Source of the DNA: Pseudoalteromonas spongiae UST010723-006
GTDB lineage: Bacteria; Pseudomonadota; Gammaproteobacteria; Enterobacterales; Alteromonadaceae
Direction of reading: 5' to 3'
Assembly: GCF_000238255.3 (NCBI RefSeq)
Contig: NZ_CP011039.1
Location: 2,281,001 to 2,345,000 of the forward strand
DNA: 64,000 nt
Part shown: piece after piece, positions 9,217 to 18,078 of the stretch
How the letters are laid out: each line of letters begins with the position of its first letter
Numbering within the stretch: the stretch's first letter is position 1
The notes under the pieces: model-generated
What the model was told of the DNA's origin: nothing
What the model saw: only the letters and a program-made list of their open reading frames with translations
Database searches by the model: none
Translations under genes and position numbers: made by a program

Positions 9217-9383
9217 ACGCTTGAATTAAGGGTTTACGTTACGCAATGAACTTTGGGTTGAATAACTATGAACCATATCCGCATTGCCTAGGCAGTATTG
9301 AACGACTGATTTAAACCAAGCGCTTTACTCAAACATAGTTATTCTCTAACATTTGCACAATCAACGTAATTGAAGTTATTTTT
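9217..9383. repeat. Inverted repeat and palindrome between pilB2 and yacG
   Basis: GAATAACTATG at 9260-9270 and its exact complement CATAGTTATTC at 9334-9344 form an 11-base inverted repeat with a 63-base spacer. Inside the spacer is the perfect 10-base palindrome TGCCTAGGCA at 9285-9294. No ORF is present. It could be a remnant of a small mobile element or a structured mRNA region. Confidence 0.5.
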
Positions 9384-9617
9384 ATGCCAACAACAGTAAA
9401 GTGCCCTACTTGCCAAAACGAGGTTATCTGGCAAGAAAGCGCAAAATTTCGCCCTTTTTGTTCTAAACGCTGTCAACTTATTGATCTAGGCGAATGGTCA
9501 GAAGAAAATCACACGATTTCCACACCTCTAACGCCTGAGCAAGCATTTACTCCTGAGTCTATCGAAGACATCGAAGCAATGCTTGCTGCAAACCAAGAAG
9601 GCTTTTTTAAAGATTAA
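9384..9617 (+). CDS. yacG: DNA gyrase inhibitor YacG
   Basis: A 77-residue zinc protein. CPTC near the N-terminus and CSKRC about 20 residues later form the four-cysteine zinc site of YacG, followed by the conserved IDLGEW and an acidic tail. YacG binds GyrB and inhibits gyrase. It is the usual end of the pilBCD-coaE cluster in gammaproteobacteria. The ATG at 9384 gives the expected N-terminus ([10 protein letters not shown]). Confidence 0.93.
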   Translation: MPTTVKCPTCQNEVIWQESAKFRPFCSKRCQLIDLGEWSEENHTISTPLTPEQAFTPESIEDIEAMLAANQEGFFKD

Positions 9618-9633
9618 TTAGCCTGAACTCGGG

Positions 9634-10356
9634 TTAATTAGTAAAGGCCACTGAAATATGTGAAATAAGTAATTCAGATGGCCCTTCAAAACCCGAATCG
9701 CTGCCAACCATAATCCATACATCGCCATTATCATTAGCCGTTACAGGAATACTTACCTCGGAGGTCATCTCTTTCGCAATATAACGATTTTCAGCCATAC
9801 AATCGATACCATTACTAATATCCCCTACTACCTGACTATGCTCCCCCCGTTCGCCTTGTGTGCCTACATCCCAATTAAGGCGATACATTCCATCTTTAAG
9901 GCTATTTTTAGGCTGTTCTGAATGAGTTGCGACTTTGATATAAACAGATTCACCTGGTGGCCCGCCAATGCCTGCACAATTTGATTGAATATTAGTAACT
10001 ATAGTGGCTTTAAACGACAGGTTATAGCGCTTTGCTGGCCTTAAATTATCAATTTTGCCATAAAGCCCCATAAATAAATCATCTGAACGGTTACTGCCAT
10101 ACAGACGATAGCCATGCTTATCTTCATAAGGTGTTGGTAGCTGTTGATAAGACGATGCCAGTTCGAAAAAATCCTCCTGCCCTTGCGGGTAGTCCGAGAA
10201 TAACGCTGAAAAATCATGATGGTCGGCATTAAAGTCAATAACGACCGGTTGAGATGTATCTCGATATTGATGCGAGTCACTATCACACGCAACAGACAGT
10301 ACACATAATGCTGGCACAACAAATGCCGTTCCTATTTTGTTCTTTATATTATTCAT
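9634..10356 (-). CDS. Predicted outer-membrane lipoprotein of unknown function
   Basis: A 240-residue protein with a lipoprotein signal ending LSVAC-DSD, so Cys24 should be lipidated; Asp at +2 could favour inner-membrane retention by the E. coli rule. The mature part has no family I recognise. It is rich in aromatic and acidic residues, and looks like a beta-rich extracytoplasmic domain (YNLSFKATIVTN, VWIMVGSDSGFEGPSELLISHISVAF), with Cys pairs that could form disulphides. It stands alone on the minus strand. A 12-base perfect inverted repeat lies directly over its ribosome binding site. Confidence 0.6.
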   Translation of the reverse strand: MNNIKNKIGTAFVVPALCVLSVACDSDSHQYRDTSQPVVIDFNADHHDFSALFSDYPQGQEDFFELASSYQQLPTPYEDKHGYRLYGSNRSDDLFMGLYGKIDNLRPAKRYNLSFKATIVTNIQSNCAGIGGPPGESVYIKVATHSEQPKNSLKDGMYRLNWDVGTQGERGEHSQVVGDISNGIDCMAENRYIAKEMTSEVSIPVTANDNGDVWIMVGSDSGFEGPSELLISHISVAFTN

Positions 10357-10390
10357 AATGTAATTTCCTTATTGACCTGAAATTACATTA
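10356..10390 (-). promoter_or_regulatory. Hairpin covering the lipoprotein ribosome binding site
   Basis: TAATGTAATTTC (10356-10367) and GAAATTACATTA (10379-10390) are perfect complements with an 11-base spacer. On the minus strand the spacer ends in AAG and the arm continues with GAAATT, so the Shine-Dalgarno AAGGA straddles the loop and stem, and the stem ends at the ATG. It could control translation or serve as a repressor operator. Confidence 0.55.
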
Positions 10391-10500
10391 GCGCCTTGGG
10401 CTAGAAAAAAGTGTTTAACTTTGTGATTAAATGAATAAAATTCGTACACCTCAAACAATAAAAACTGTACAAAAATTCACAAACATAAATAAAAAGATGC

Positions 10501-10533
10501 ACTAACCAAACACAAACAGTATATTTGGTTAGT
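10501..10533 (-). terminator. Possible terminator downstream of cpxP
   Basis: ACTAACCAAA (10501-10510) pairs with TTTGGTTAGT (10524-10533). Read on the minus strand, it is followed after five bases by TTTTT, so it may end the cpxP transcript, although the T-run is displaced. Confidence 0.45.
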
Positions 10534-10548
10534 TACACTATCTGTTAG

Positions 10549-11004
10549 CTACTTTTCTGCATGTTGCTTTGAGCGCTTTTGCTTATTTTTACGTTTCATT
10601 ACTTTTTTAAGCTTTTCCTGCTGCTCCGCCGTTAACGTATTCCAAACTGCATTTTTATTTTTCGCTTTCATAACAGCAAGCTCGGTGCGTTCAGTTTGCT
10701 GTTTGGCAAGCATTTGCCTAAATGCCACTTCGTCAAATACTTCAGCATGCACAAGTGCCTTAACATCGGCGCGCGAATTCGGATTGCGCTCTTTAAATGC
10801 TTTTAGCGCCGCTTTTTCTGCATCAGCAATACTTTTTATTTTATCTTGTTGCACCTTAGTTAAATCTAAACGTGAAATACCGCGCTCTGAAAGTAACATT
10901 CGGTACATGTTAAAGCCCTCTTTATGAGGTTTTGCCATAACTACGCTGCTTGAAAGTGCTGCAATTGATAATACTGCTGCCGAAACTAACATTTTAAATT
11001 TCAT
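10549..11004 (-). CDS. cpxP: CpxP/Spy-family periplasmic stress protein
   Basis: A 151-residue exported protein with a cleavable signal peptide (MKFKMLVSAAVLSIAALSSSVVMA) and two LTxxQ motifs, LTKVQQDKIK and LTAEQQEKLK, which define the CpxP/Spy family. The rest is helical and very basic, ending in a Lys/Arg-rich tail. CpxP binds the CpxA sensor domain and dampens signalling. The start at 11004 is preferred because GGAG is placed upstream and the signal peptide begins there; a longer upstream extension would run into cpxR. It is transcribed divergently from cpxRA, as in E. coli. Confidence 0.82.
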   Translation of the reverse strand: MKFKMLVSAAVLSIAALSSSVVMAKPHKEGFNMYRMLLSERGISRLDLTKVQQDKIKSIADAEKAALKAFKERNPNSRADVKALVHAEVFDEVAFRQMLAKQQTERTELAVMKAKNKNAVWNTLTAEQQEKLKKVMKRKNKQKRSKQHAEK

Positions 11005-11078
11005 AACATTCTCCAGTTGGGTCTTATTTGGTGTTATGGTTACTTTAGCAAGCTCAATGAAAAGCAACGCAAAGCAAT

Positions 11079-11094
11079 GTAAAGGTTGTGTAAA
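11079..11094 (+). promoter_or_regulatory. CpxR-type box between cpxP and cpxR
   Basis: GTAAA-N6-GTAAA lies at 11079-11083 and 11090-11094, in the divergent promoter region. The E. coli CpxR consensus is two GTAAA units with about five bases between them, so both half-sites are exact and the spacing is one base longer. It supports autoregulation of both genes. Confidence 0.65.
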
Positions 11095-11158
11095 TTGCTT
11101 TTTGGCTGCATAAATTCTCCTTAAAATAAGCGTATCAGTTGTATTGCAAGGCAAAGAA

Positions 11159-11839
11159 ATGAACGTACTTCTAATTGATGATGACATAGAACTTAGCGAG
11201 TTACTTACCGAGTACCTTTCTTCCCATGAGTTTAATATCACAGCGTGTCACCGCGGGGATACGGGCTTAGAGCAAGCGCTTGCACAAAACTATGATGTTA
11301 TTTTACTTGATGTGATGCTACCTGGCCTTGACGGGTTCGAAGTATTAAAACAGCTGCGCCAAAGCAAACTTACTCCTGTTATTATGCTAACCGCAAAAGG
11401 TGAAGATTTTGACCGTATATTTGGCTTAGAACTTGGCGCTGATGATTATTTAGCTAAGCCATTTAATCACCGCGAATTATTAGCCAGGGTGAAAGCAATC
11501 ACACGCCGAATCGAAAATATTCAGCAAATGCACAGCAACGCCATTATTGAAGAAAATGGCATTAGGCTAACGCCGCATACCCGCGAAGCATTTGCTGCAG
11601 AGCAAAAAATTGAGCTTACTGGTACTGAATTTGAAATTTTGTTTTTACTGTTAAATAACCAAGGTGAAATCGTTAGCAAAGAGACAATTAGCGAGCAAGT
11701 GCTAGGTCGAAAGCTTGCCGCCTTTGACCGCTCTATCGACATGCATGTCAGTAATATTCGTAAAAAAATAGCAGAGCACATCGAGCAAGAAAAAATTAAA
11801 ACCGTGCGTGGTGCAGGCTATATTTTGCTTGGAAATTAA
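11159..11839 (+). CDS. cpxR: Cpx response regulator
   Basis: A 226-residue OmpR-family regulator. The receiver domain has the acidic triad IDDD near residues 6-9, phosphoacceptor Asp51 in ILLDVMLPG, Thr in MLTAKGE and Lys in LAKPF. The C-terminal winged helix runs from about residue 130 (LTGTEFEILFLL ... SIDMHVSNIRKKI ... VRGAGYIL). The ATG at 11159 matches the family start (MNVLLIDDD); a TTG at 11144 is a less likely alternative. It is 3 bases upstream of the kinase gene and divergent from cpxP, which together identify the Cpx pair. Confidence 0.9.
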   Translation: MNVLLIDDDIELSELLTEYLSSHEFNITACHRGDTGLEQALAQNYDVILLDVMLPGLDGFEVLKQLRQSKLTPVIMLTAKGEDFDRIFGLELGADDYLAKPFNHRELLARVKAITRRIENIQQMHSNAIIEENGIRLTPHTREAFAAEQKIELTGTEFEILFLLLNNQGEIVSKETISEQVLGRKLAAFDRSIDMHVSNIRKKIAEHIEQEKIKTVRGAGYILLGN

Positions 11840-11842
11840 CTG

Positions 11843-13222
11843 ATGCTAAATAAATTTAACCCAAGAAATTACCTATTTTTTAAAGTGTTTAGTTGGTTTT
11901 GGTTAACCATTTTATTCACTTTAACTGTGCTTTTTGTTTTTAGTCAGCTTACTGAGTCTAATGTTGATAGTCATAAACTTCATGGCCCAAAGCTTATCAA
12001 CCTAAAACGTTTAGCAAATAGTCTCGAACGTGCACAACATAAAAAGCCCGATAAAACGCTGGAGCAACTGGCGTCACATCCACGCATTGCCCGTCATCGT
12101 TTGTTGTATTTTACGCAAAGCGATTCCAATCTGGCGTTTTTTAACCAGCAAAATACGCAACAGCCTGATGTAAGTTTACTCGCATTTACCCAACAGCTAG
12201 AGCCACAAATTATCACCACAGATAAATATCGCGCGTTAGGGCCAGTTAAAGTATCGTATCAACAACAAACATTCCTAATGTATGAAATTGAACCTTGGCG
12301 TACTCCACCACTTGGTTTGCGTATTATTTTAATGCCAGCATGGCTAAAAACGCTGGTCGTGATTGGTGCAACCTTACTGTTAAGTTTATTGTTTAGTCGA
12401 ACACTAATAAAACCGATAAATAAAATTAAACGCGCAACAACACAACTTGCCAATGGACAACTTGATACCCGTATTGAAATGAATCGTAAATCAGGCGATG
12501 AGCTCACAATGCTAGCAAGCGACTTTAATGTTATGGCGCAGCGCCTAGAATCTTTAGTCACCAGCCAAAAGCGCCTAATGGCCGATGTATCACACGAGTT
12601 ACGCTCTCCCTTAACACGCTTACAAATGGCGACAGGGCTTGCACAACTTAAACAATCAAGCGAGCAAGAAAGTTATTTATCACGCATCGAAAAAGAGGCA
12701 AACAATCTTGATCAAATGATCTCTGATGTATTAAAGCTATCTAGGTTAGAAGCGAATAATCAATATATTCAAAAAGACCTTCAGCCATTGCAATCAATTC
12801 TGCAGCAAGTGCTCAAAGATGCGGAATTTGAATCGGAGCAACAGCATAAACAGCTCAAGGTAACAGGCTCTACCAACAAACAACTCGAGTTAGATGCTGC
12901 ACTTATCGCCAGCGCATTTGAAAATATTTTGCGTAACGCCATTAGATATGCCAAAACAACGATTCACTGCGATATTACAGATTGCGATAAAGCCGTAATT
13001 GTAACAATTAGCGATGATGGTGAAGGTGTAGAAGCGTCAGAACTACCTATGCTACTTGAACCTTTTTACCGCATTTCACAATCGCGAGAGCGCAATAGCG
13101 GCGGCACTGGATTAGGCCTAGCAATAACTAAACATGCTGTAGAAATACACAAAGGTACCATTACACTCGAAAATCAACACAATTCAGGCTTAAAAGTAAC
13201 CATTACACTAAATCATGACTAA
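11843..13222 (+). CDS. cpxA: Cpx sensor histidine kinase
   Basis: A 459-residue inner-membrane kinase. TM1 is near residues 10-30, a periplasmic sensor domain spans about 31-165 and TM2 about 166-188. A HAMP domain follows (INKIKRATTQLANGQLDTRI). Phosphorylated His251 is in VSHELRSPLTR, and the ATPase domain shows the N box ENILRNAIRYA and G boxes SDDGEGV and GGTGLGLAI. It is co-transcribed with cpxR and overlaps the next gene by 8 bases. The periplasmic domain is the part that should contact CpxP. Confidence 0.9.
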   Translation: MLNKFNPRNYLFFKVFSWFWLTILFTLTVLFVFSQLTESNVDSHKLHGPKLINLKRLANSLERAQHKKPDKTLEQLASHPRIARHRLLYFTQSDSNLAFFNQQNTQQPDVSLLAFTQQLEPQIITTDKYRALGPVKVSYQQQTFLMYEIEPWRTPPLGLRIILMPAWLKTLVVIGATLLLSLLFSRTLIKPINKIKRATTQLANGQLDTRIEMNRKSGDELTMLASDFNVMAQRLESLVTSQKRLMADVSHELRSPLTRLQMATGLAQLKQSSEQESYLSRIEKEANNLDQMISDVLKLSRLEANNQYIQKDLQPLQSILQQVLKDAEFESEQQHKQLKVTGSTNKQLELDAALIASAFENILRNAIRYAKTTIHCDITDCDKAVIVTISDDGEGVEASELPMLLEPFYRISQSRERNSGGTGLGLAITKHAVEIHKGTITLENQHNSGLKVTITLNHD

Positions 13223-14135
13223 ACAACATAACATCGAACAATTTTGGTCAACCGTCACTCACGCTAAATTAGCGTTTCATGGCAATCAACTTGGCTACGC
13301 GTTTATAATACCGAATAACGCCAAAGCGGCTGTGACCATAGTAAATGGTCGCTGTGAAAGCTATTTAAAATACCAAGAGCTCGCCTATGATTTTTATAGC
13401 AAAGGATTTGCCGTTTTTATGTGCGACCATCTTGGGCAAGGTGTGTCGAGCCGTTTATTACCCGTTGCAGATAAGGGCTACATTCATAGCTTCGAAGACT
13501 ATATACAAGGGCTCTCACTCTTTGTTGAGCAGGTAGTAAAGCAAAATTGGCAAGGTGAGCACTATTTACTGGCGCACTCGATGGGCGCTGCAATTAGCTA
13601 TTTGTACTTGGCAAATCGTACACACCCATTTGAAAAAGCTGTGCTCAGTGCCCCTATGTTCGGCATTCCAACACCTGGCTTTCCATACCCTGTAGCAAAA
13701 TTAATCGTAATTATACTCAGTTTACTTGGCTTAAATACACATTACTTTTTTGGCCAATCTGGATACCTAGAAAAGCCATTTCAGGACAATCCACTGATGC
13801 AATGTGAAACGCGCTACAATGCATTTCGCACTTTGTATAAAGAGAACCCAACACTGCAGCTCGGCGGGGTAACTGTAGGTTGGCTCAAACAAGCATTTCA
13901 GGCAATTGACCAGATCCAATCCACCTCGACAGAATTACCTATTTTATTGATGCAGGCTGAGCGCGATACGATAGTTGCCAACGCGTGGCAAGATCAGGTT
14001 GTAGCACGCAATAAAACAATGCAAAAGAAATGTTATCACGGCAGTTTGCATGAGATTTTATTTGAGCAAGATGCTATTCGCGATCTTGCTCTAAATGATA
14101 TTTTTCAATTTTTTAAAACGGATCTTTGTGAATAA
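13215..14135 (+). CDS. Lysophospholipase-like alpha/beta hydrolase
   Basis: A 306-residue serine hydrolase resembling PldB-type lysophospholipases/monoacylglycerol lipases (Hydrolase_4). Nucleophile Ser122 lies in LLAHSMGAA, the oxyanion region in VNGRCESYLKYQELAYDF, the acid is Asp in QAERDTIV and the histidine is in YHGSLHEILFE. No signal peptide is evident. The ATG at 13215 overlaps the cpxA stop by 8 bases, so it looks like a third gene of the Cpx operon and may act in membrane lipid turnover under envelope stress. Its 3' end overlaps the convergent fieF by 23 bases. Confidence 0.8.
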   Translation: MTKQHNIEQFWSTVTHAKLAFHGNQLGYAFIIPNNAKAAVTIVNGRCESYLKYQELAYDFYSKGFAVFMCDHLGQGVSSRLLPVADKGYIHSFEDYIQGLSLFVEQVVKQNWQGEHYLLAHSMGAAISYLYLANRTHPFEKAVLSAPMFGIPTPGFPYPVAKLIVIILSLLGLNTHYFFGQSGYLEKPFQDNPLMQCETRYNAFRTLYKENPTLQLGGVTVGWLKQAFQAIDQIQSTSTELPILLMQAERDTIVANAWQDQVVARNKTMQKKCYHGSLHEILFEQDAIRDLALNDIFQFFKTDLCE

Positions 14136-14982
14136 GCACATCCACTTCGCCATCCATGATACTGTGAATGGCCTCTTCCACCTCAACCGAAATACGGTGA
14201 GCATTTGCTAAAGTAAGGTTACTATCAAGCTCTAAATGTAATTGAATAAATTTGGTAGGCCCGCTTTGACGAGTGCGTAACTCATGAAAACCAAGCACCT
14301 CAGAGTGAGATAACACCGCCTGTTCAATTTGCAACTTAATGTCGTCAGCTAACTCTTTATCCATTAAATAATCAGTTGATTCTTTTGCAACATCATAAGC
14401 GTTGTAAAATAAATAACCCGCAATCAGCAAGGTAAATACACCATCACTGTATACCCAACCAATGTTCGCCAGTACAAGGGCAACAATAACGCTTAAATTT
14501 AGCAGTAAATCGCCTTTGTAATGCACTGAATCAGCCTTTATCGCTACCGATTTAGTTTGCTTTAATGCCCAATGCTGAATTGCGATAATTAACAAGGTAC
14601 ACACCACAGCATAAATACTAACAACAACGCCGGTAAATACGGCTTCGCTTTTTACCGGGTTAAATAATCGCTCTACACCATAAAACGCCAGCAAGCACGC
14701 GCTACCAGCAATAAATGCTGCTTGCCCAAGCCCTACTAACGATTCAGCTTTACCGTGACCAAAGCGGTGGTCATCATCTGCTGGTACAAGTGCAATTCGA
14801 AGCACCCAAAAATTAATAGCAGATGCCGTAATATCAAGCAAAGAATCAGTTAACGAACCCAACATAGTGGTAGAGCCGGTGCTCATCCACGCCCAAAACT
14901 TTGCTGCAACCATGGTGCTTGCTAAAACAAGGGTTAAACTGCTCGATAGCTTAACCCAATATGCATAATCTTTTTCTTTCAT
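14113..14982 (-). CDS. fieF: Cation diffusion facilitator FieF
   Basis: A 289-residue metal/proton antiporter of the inner membrane that exports Fe2+, Zn2+ and related ions. About six transmembrane helices are followed by a cytoplasmic ferredoxin-like domain from about residue 205. The transport-site ligands are present as DxxxD in GSLTDSLLDITAS (TM2) and HxxxD in ADSVHYKGDLLLN (TM5). The cytoplasmic domain has conserved histidines (LGFHELRTRQSG, IQLHLELD, VLIHKDP). Length is close to E. coli FieF. The tail-to-tail overlap with the preceding hydrolase gene shows dense packing. Confidence 0.9.
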   Translation of the reverse strand: MKEKDYAYWVKLSSSLTLVLASTMVAAKFWAWMSTGSTTMLGSLTDSLLDITASAINFWVLRIALVPADDDHRFGHGKAESLVGLGQAAFIAGSACLLAFYGVERLFNPVKSEAVFTGVVVSIYAVVCTLLIIAIQHWALKQTKSVAIKADSVHYKGDLLLNLSVIVALVLANIGWVYSDGVFTLLIAGYLFYNAYDVAKESTDYLMDKELADDIKLQIEQAVLSHSEVLGFHELRTRQSGPTKFIQLHLELDSNLTLANAHRISVEVEEAIHSIMDGEVDVLIHKDPF

Positions 14983-15082
14983 TTCTAAAATGGCAAACCT
15001 TACCTACATCACGCTCAAAACATATAGTATCTAACCTGAAAGCTTTGTTAAACTAAGAGAAACTATAAATTTGAGACTTCCC

Positions 15083-15547
15083 ATGTTAGACATTGTACTC
15101 TATCAACCAGAAATCCCACCCAACACCGGAAATATTATTCGCCTGTGCGCTAATTCTGGTTTTAACCTTCACCTTATTGAGCCATTAGGCTTTGAATGGG
15201 ACGACAAAAGAGTGCGTAGAGCTGGACTAGATTACCATGAGTTTAGCCACGTTGAACGTCACGCAAATTTAGATGCCTTTTTTGCTAAAGTACAACCAAA
15301 GCGCGTTTTTGCATGCACTACAAAAGGCTCAGGCCATTACCATAAAGCTAAATTCGAACGCGGCGACTGTTTAATGTTTGGTCCTGAAACTCGTGGCTTA
15401 CCAAATGAAGTGATTGAGTCACTGCCAACAGAGCAAAGGCTGCGTATTCCAATGATGCCAGATAGCCGCAGCATGAATTTATCCAATGCCGTTGCCGTAT
15501 TTATTTACGAAGCGTGGCGTCAGTTTGATTTTGAAGGCGCTGTGTAA
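15083..15547 (+). CDS. trmL: tRNA (cytidine/uridine-34-2'-O)-methyltransferase TrmL
   Basis: A 154-residue SPOUT methyltransferase modifying the wobble base of leucine tRNAs. The N-terminus [17 protein letters not shown], the middle FGPETRGLP and the C-terminal knot [19 protein letters not shown] are the three SPOUT signature motifs. The ATG at 15083 gives the family-standard start; a TTG at 15071 would add four residues. Length matches E. coli TrmL. It is a single gene divergent from fieF and convergent with gpsA. Confidence 0.93.
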   Translation: MLDIVLYQPEIPPNTGNIIRLCANSGFNLHLIEPLGFEWDDKRVRRAGLDYHEFSHVERHANLDAFFAKVQPKRVFACTTKGSGHYHKAKFERGDCLMFGPETRGLPNEVIESLPTEQRLRIPMMPDSRSMNLSNAVAVFIYEAWRQFDFEGAV

Positions 15548-15598
15548 ACCAATTGAATAGAGCTACTTTATCAAAAGATATACAAGGCTAATAAGAAT

Positions 15599-15634
15599 AA
15601 AGGCTTTACCACACTTAAGCGGTAAAGCCTTTTT
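15599..15634. terminator. Bidirectional terminator between trmL and gpsA
   Basis: The stem AAAGGCTTTACC/GGTAAAGCCTTT with a 10-base loop has T-runs on both strands and sits between convergent genes. Confidence 0.85.
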
Positions 15635-15664
15635 AAACAGATATAGCTATTTTTGAAATTAGAA

Positions 15665-16678
15665 CTAAGCTTCCGCTTTTTTCTGCCTGCCAAGTAAGTT
15701 CATTGCAGCAAGCTTTACGTCTTGCCCTTTATAAAGCACATTGTAAATTTGCTCACAAATTGGCATTTCAATACCACTGCGCTCAGCAAGTAAAAACACT
15801 TCTTTAGTATTGCGATAACCTTCAACCACTTGGCCAATTTCTTGTTGTGCTTGCTCAACTGACTGACCTTTACCAAGCGCTAAACCAAAACGGCGATTAC
15901 GCGATTGATTGTCGGTACAGGTTAAGATTAAGTCACCTAAACCAGCCATTCCCATGAAAGTCTCTGGTTTAGCACCAAGAGCAACGCCTAAGCGCGACAT
16001 TTCAGCCAATCCACGGGTGATTAACGCAGTACGTGCATTCGCACCAAAACCAAAACCGTCAGAAATACCTGCTCCGATTGCGATCACATTTTTAATCGCA
16101 CCACCAAGCTGCACACCAACCAAGTCATCGTTCGAATAAACACGGAATGAACGGCCACAGTGAAGCATCTCAGATACATCATCAACTAATTTGGTATCCG
16201 TTGATGACAGTGAAATAGCGGTCGGTAAACCAATAGCCATTTCTTTCGCAAATGTAGGCCCCGATAACACACCTAGGCTCACATCATCACCTAACACTTC
16301 GGCAGCAAGTTGCTGTAACAAGCGCCCAGTATTTGGCTCCAGCCCTTTGGTTGCCCATAGCACTCTTGCTCCCGCTGTTAAGTGCGGTTTGATTGCTTTA
16401 AGCGTTTCGGAAAATGCGTGACTTGGCACAACCACCAGCACTACATCAGACGATGCCACTGTCGCAGCTAAATCATCATTTAATGACAGTGATTCAGGAA
16501 ACTGTGCACCAGGCAAGTATTGCTGGTTTTCACGTGCTGTTGCTAATGCTTCAATATGATCTTTATTGCGACCCCACAGGACGACATTGTGACCATTTCG
16601 TGCAAAACAAATAGCAAGGGCGGTCCCGTAAGAGCCCGCCCCTAGTACTGCAACAGCATTATCTGCTGAAGTAGTCAT
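15665..16678 (-). CDS. gpsA: Glycerol-3-phosphate dehydrogenase [NAD(P)+]
   Basis: A 337-residue cytosolic enzyme reducing dihydroxyacetone phosphate to sn-glycerol-3-phosphate for phospholipid synthesis. The nucleotide-binding motif [10 protein letters not shown] is near the N-terminus. The catalytic Lys lies in [19 protein letters not shown], and the substrate motif is [20 protein letters not shown]. Length is usual. It ends the secB-grxC-yibN-type operon; it begins 6 bases after secB stops, on the same strand. Confidence 0.95.
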   Translation of the reverse strand: MTTSADNAVAVLGAGSYGTALAICFARNGHNVVLWGRNKDHIEALATARENQQYLPGAQFPESLSLNDDLAATVASSDVVLVVVPSHAFSETLKAIKPHLTAGARVLWATKGLEPNTGRLLQQLAAEVLGDDVSLGVLSGPTFAKEMAIGLPTAISLSSTDTKLVDDVSEMLHCGRSFRVYSNDDLVGVQLGGAIKNVIAIGAGISDGFGFGANARTALITRGLAEMSRLGVALGAKPETFMGMAGLGDLILTCTDNQSRNRRFGLALGKGQSVEQAQQEIGQVVEGYRNTKEVFLLAERSGIEMPICEQIYNVLYKGQDVKLAAMNLLGRQKKAEA

Positions 16679-16684
16679 AATTAA

Positions 16685-17164
16685 TTAAGCGTCAGCAGCT
16701 TGAGCGGCTTGTTGTTGCACGTATTGTGCAAATAGCGCATCAAAGTTAACTGGCGCTAGGTTTAACTGTGGGAAAGTACCACGGTTAACCATGTTTGAAA
16801 CAGTTTCACGTGCATATGGGAATAATACGTTCGGGCAGAAAGCACCTAGCATATGCGCTAGTTGACCTTCGTTTGCAACACCAATTGCAAAAATACCAGC
16901 TTGTTGAACTTCACATAAAAATGCTGTTTCTTCACCAAGTGTCGCATGAACTGTTACTGAAAGTACTACTTCAAATACGCCGTCTTCTAACTTGTTAGAA
17001 CGTGTATCTAAGTCAAGTTTAACTTCTGGTGTCCATTCCTTTTGGAAAATAGTTGGTGAGTTTGGTGTTTCGAAAGAAACGTCTTTCACGTAAATACGTT
17101 GAACTGCAAACTGAGGACCTTCTGCTTGTTGTTCTGCGCCTAAGTTTTGATTCTCTTCTGTCAT
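16685..17164 (-). CDS. secB: Protein-export chaperone SecB
   Basis: A 159-residue tetrameric chaperone that keeps preproteins unfolded and delivers them to SecA. Conserved SecB segments are present: [40 protein letters not shown] and [12 protein letters not shown]. Length is normal. The order yibN-grxC-secB-gpsA on one strand is a classical gammaproteobacterial group, with 20 bases between grxC and secB and 6 between secB and gpsA. Confidence 0.96.
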   Translation of the reverse strand: MTEENQNLGAEQQAEGPQFAVQRIYVKDVSFETPNSPTIFQKEWTPEVKLDLDTRSNKLEDGVFEVVLSVTVHATLGEETAFLCEVQQAGIFAIGVANEGQLAHMLGAFCPNVLFPYARETVSNMVNRGTFPQLNLAPVNFDALFAQYVQQQAAQAADA

Positions 17165-17185
17165 TTTATTTTCCTAAATTTTGTT

Positions 17186-17440
17186 TTAAACAAGCAAACT
17201 GTCTAAACGACCAGACTGTTCTAGTGCAAACATATCATCACAACCACCAATATGTTGGTCGTTAATAAAAATTTGCGGCACTGTGTATCCACCGTTTGCT
17301 TTAGCAATCATTTCATCGCGAAGTTCAGGCTGAGCGGCAATATCAATTTCCGTGTACTCAACACCTTTTTGCGCTAACAGCATTTTTGCTCGCACACAAA
17401 AAGGACATGTTGGTTTCGTATAAATAACAATATTTGCCAT
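17186..17440 (-). CDS. grxC: Glutaredoxin 3
   Basis: An 84-residue dithiol glutaredoxin. The active site is Cys12-Pro-Phe-Cys15, with the cis-Pro motif TVPQIFI and the glutathione-binding GGCDDM. E. coli GrxC has CPYC, so Phe replaces Tyr. It reduces disulphides with glutathione in the cytoplasm. It lies 2 bases downstream of the rhodanese gene and just upstream of secB, in the same operon. Confidence 0.94.
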   Translation of the reverse strand: MANIVIYTKPTCPFCVRAKMLLAQKGVEYTEIDIAAQPELRDEMIAKANGGYTVPQIFINDQHIGGCDDMFALEQSGRLDSLLV

Positions 17441-17442
17441 GA

Positions 17443-17877
17443 TTATTTTCCTGTAGTCAGCGGTAAGTTAGCGTTTTGCCACGCAGTAATACCACCCGAT
17501 AGTACATTAACCTGTTCATAGCCTGCTTTAACCAGCCCATTTGCAATAGACTGCGCAGTCATGCCTGAAACACATACCAAGATAATTGGGTCGTTCTTTG
17601 ACTTTTCAAGGCCTACAAATTCACCTTGCTTGGCTTTTTCAGCAGCTAAGTGAATGCTGCCTGCAATATGACCTTGATTAAAGTCTTTTAAGGCACGAAT
17701 ATCAACAACTAAACCGTTCTCACGGTTGACTAAATGTGTCAATTGTTGAGGATTAACCTGTTTTACCGCTGAAAAGCGAGATTTAAACCACCCAAGTACA
17801 ATGGCGCCTAATAAGCCAACCCAAATTAAACATAAAATCAGGTTGTTAGTTACAAATTCGACAAATTGTGCCATCAC
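17443..17877 (-). CDS. yibN: Membrane-anchored rhodanese-like protein YibN
   Basis: A 144-residue protein with one N-terminal transmembrane segment (about residues 10-28) and a single rhodanese domain. The active-site cysteine is in ILVCVSGMTAQS. YibN-type proteins sit upstream of grxC and secB across gammaproteobacteria; the sulfurtransferase substrate is not established. First gene of the minus-strand operon, divergent from gpmI. Confidence 0.9.
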   Translation of the reverse strand: MMAQFVEFVTNNLILCLIWVGLLGAIVLGWFKSRFSAVKQVNPQQLTHLVNRENGLVVDIRALKDFNQGHIAGSIHLAAEKAKQGEFVGLEKSKNDPIILVCVSGMTAQSIANGLVKAGYEQVNVLSGGITAWQNANLPLTTGK

Positions 17878-18078
17878 TTTCTCAATTTTTCTTTACATTA
17901 AAAGTGGCCAAGTATACACGGATGATATGAATAAATTCTAGCTCTGCTAGAGTTTCAGTTGAAAATTTTAAATGTGAATACCTTAACTGCTGAATCTGTG
18001 GTTAAAAAATGGTATAAATGTCGCGCTATTTTGTGCGCCGTGCTGATACGCGCAATTCTATTTGGATGAGGAATGAGA

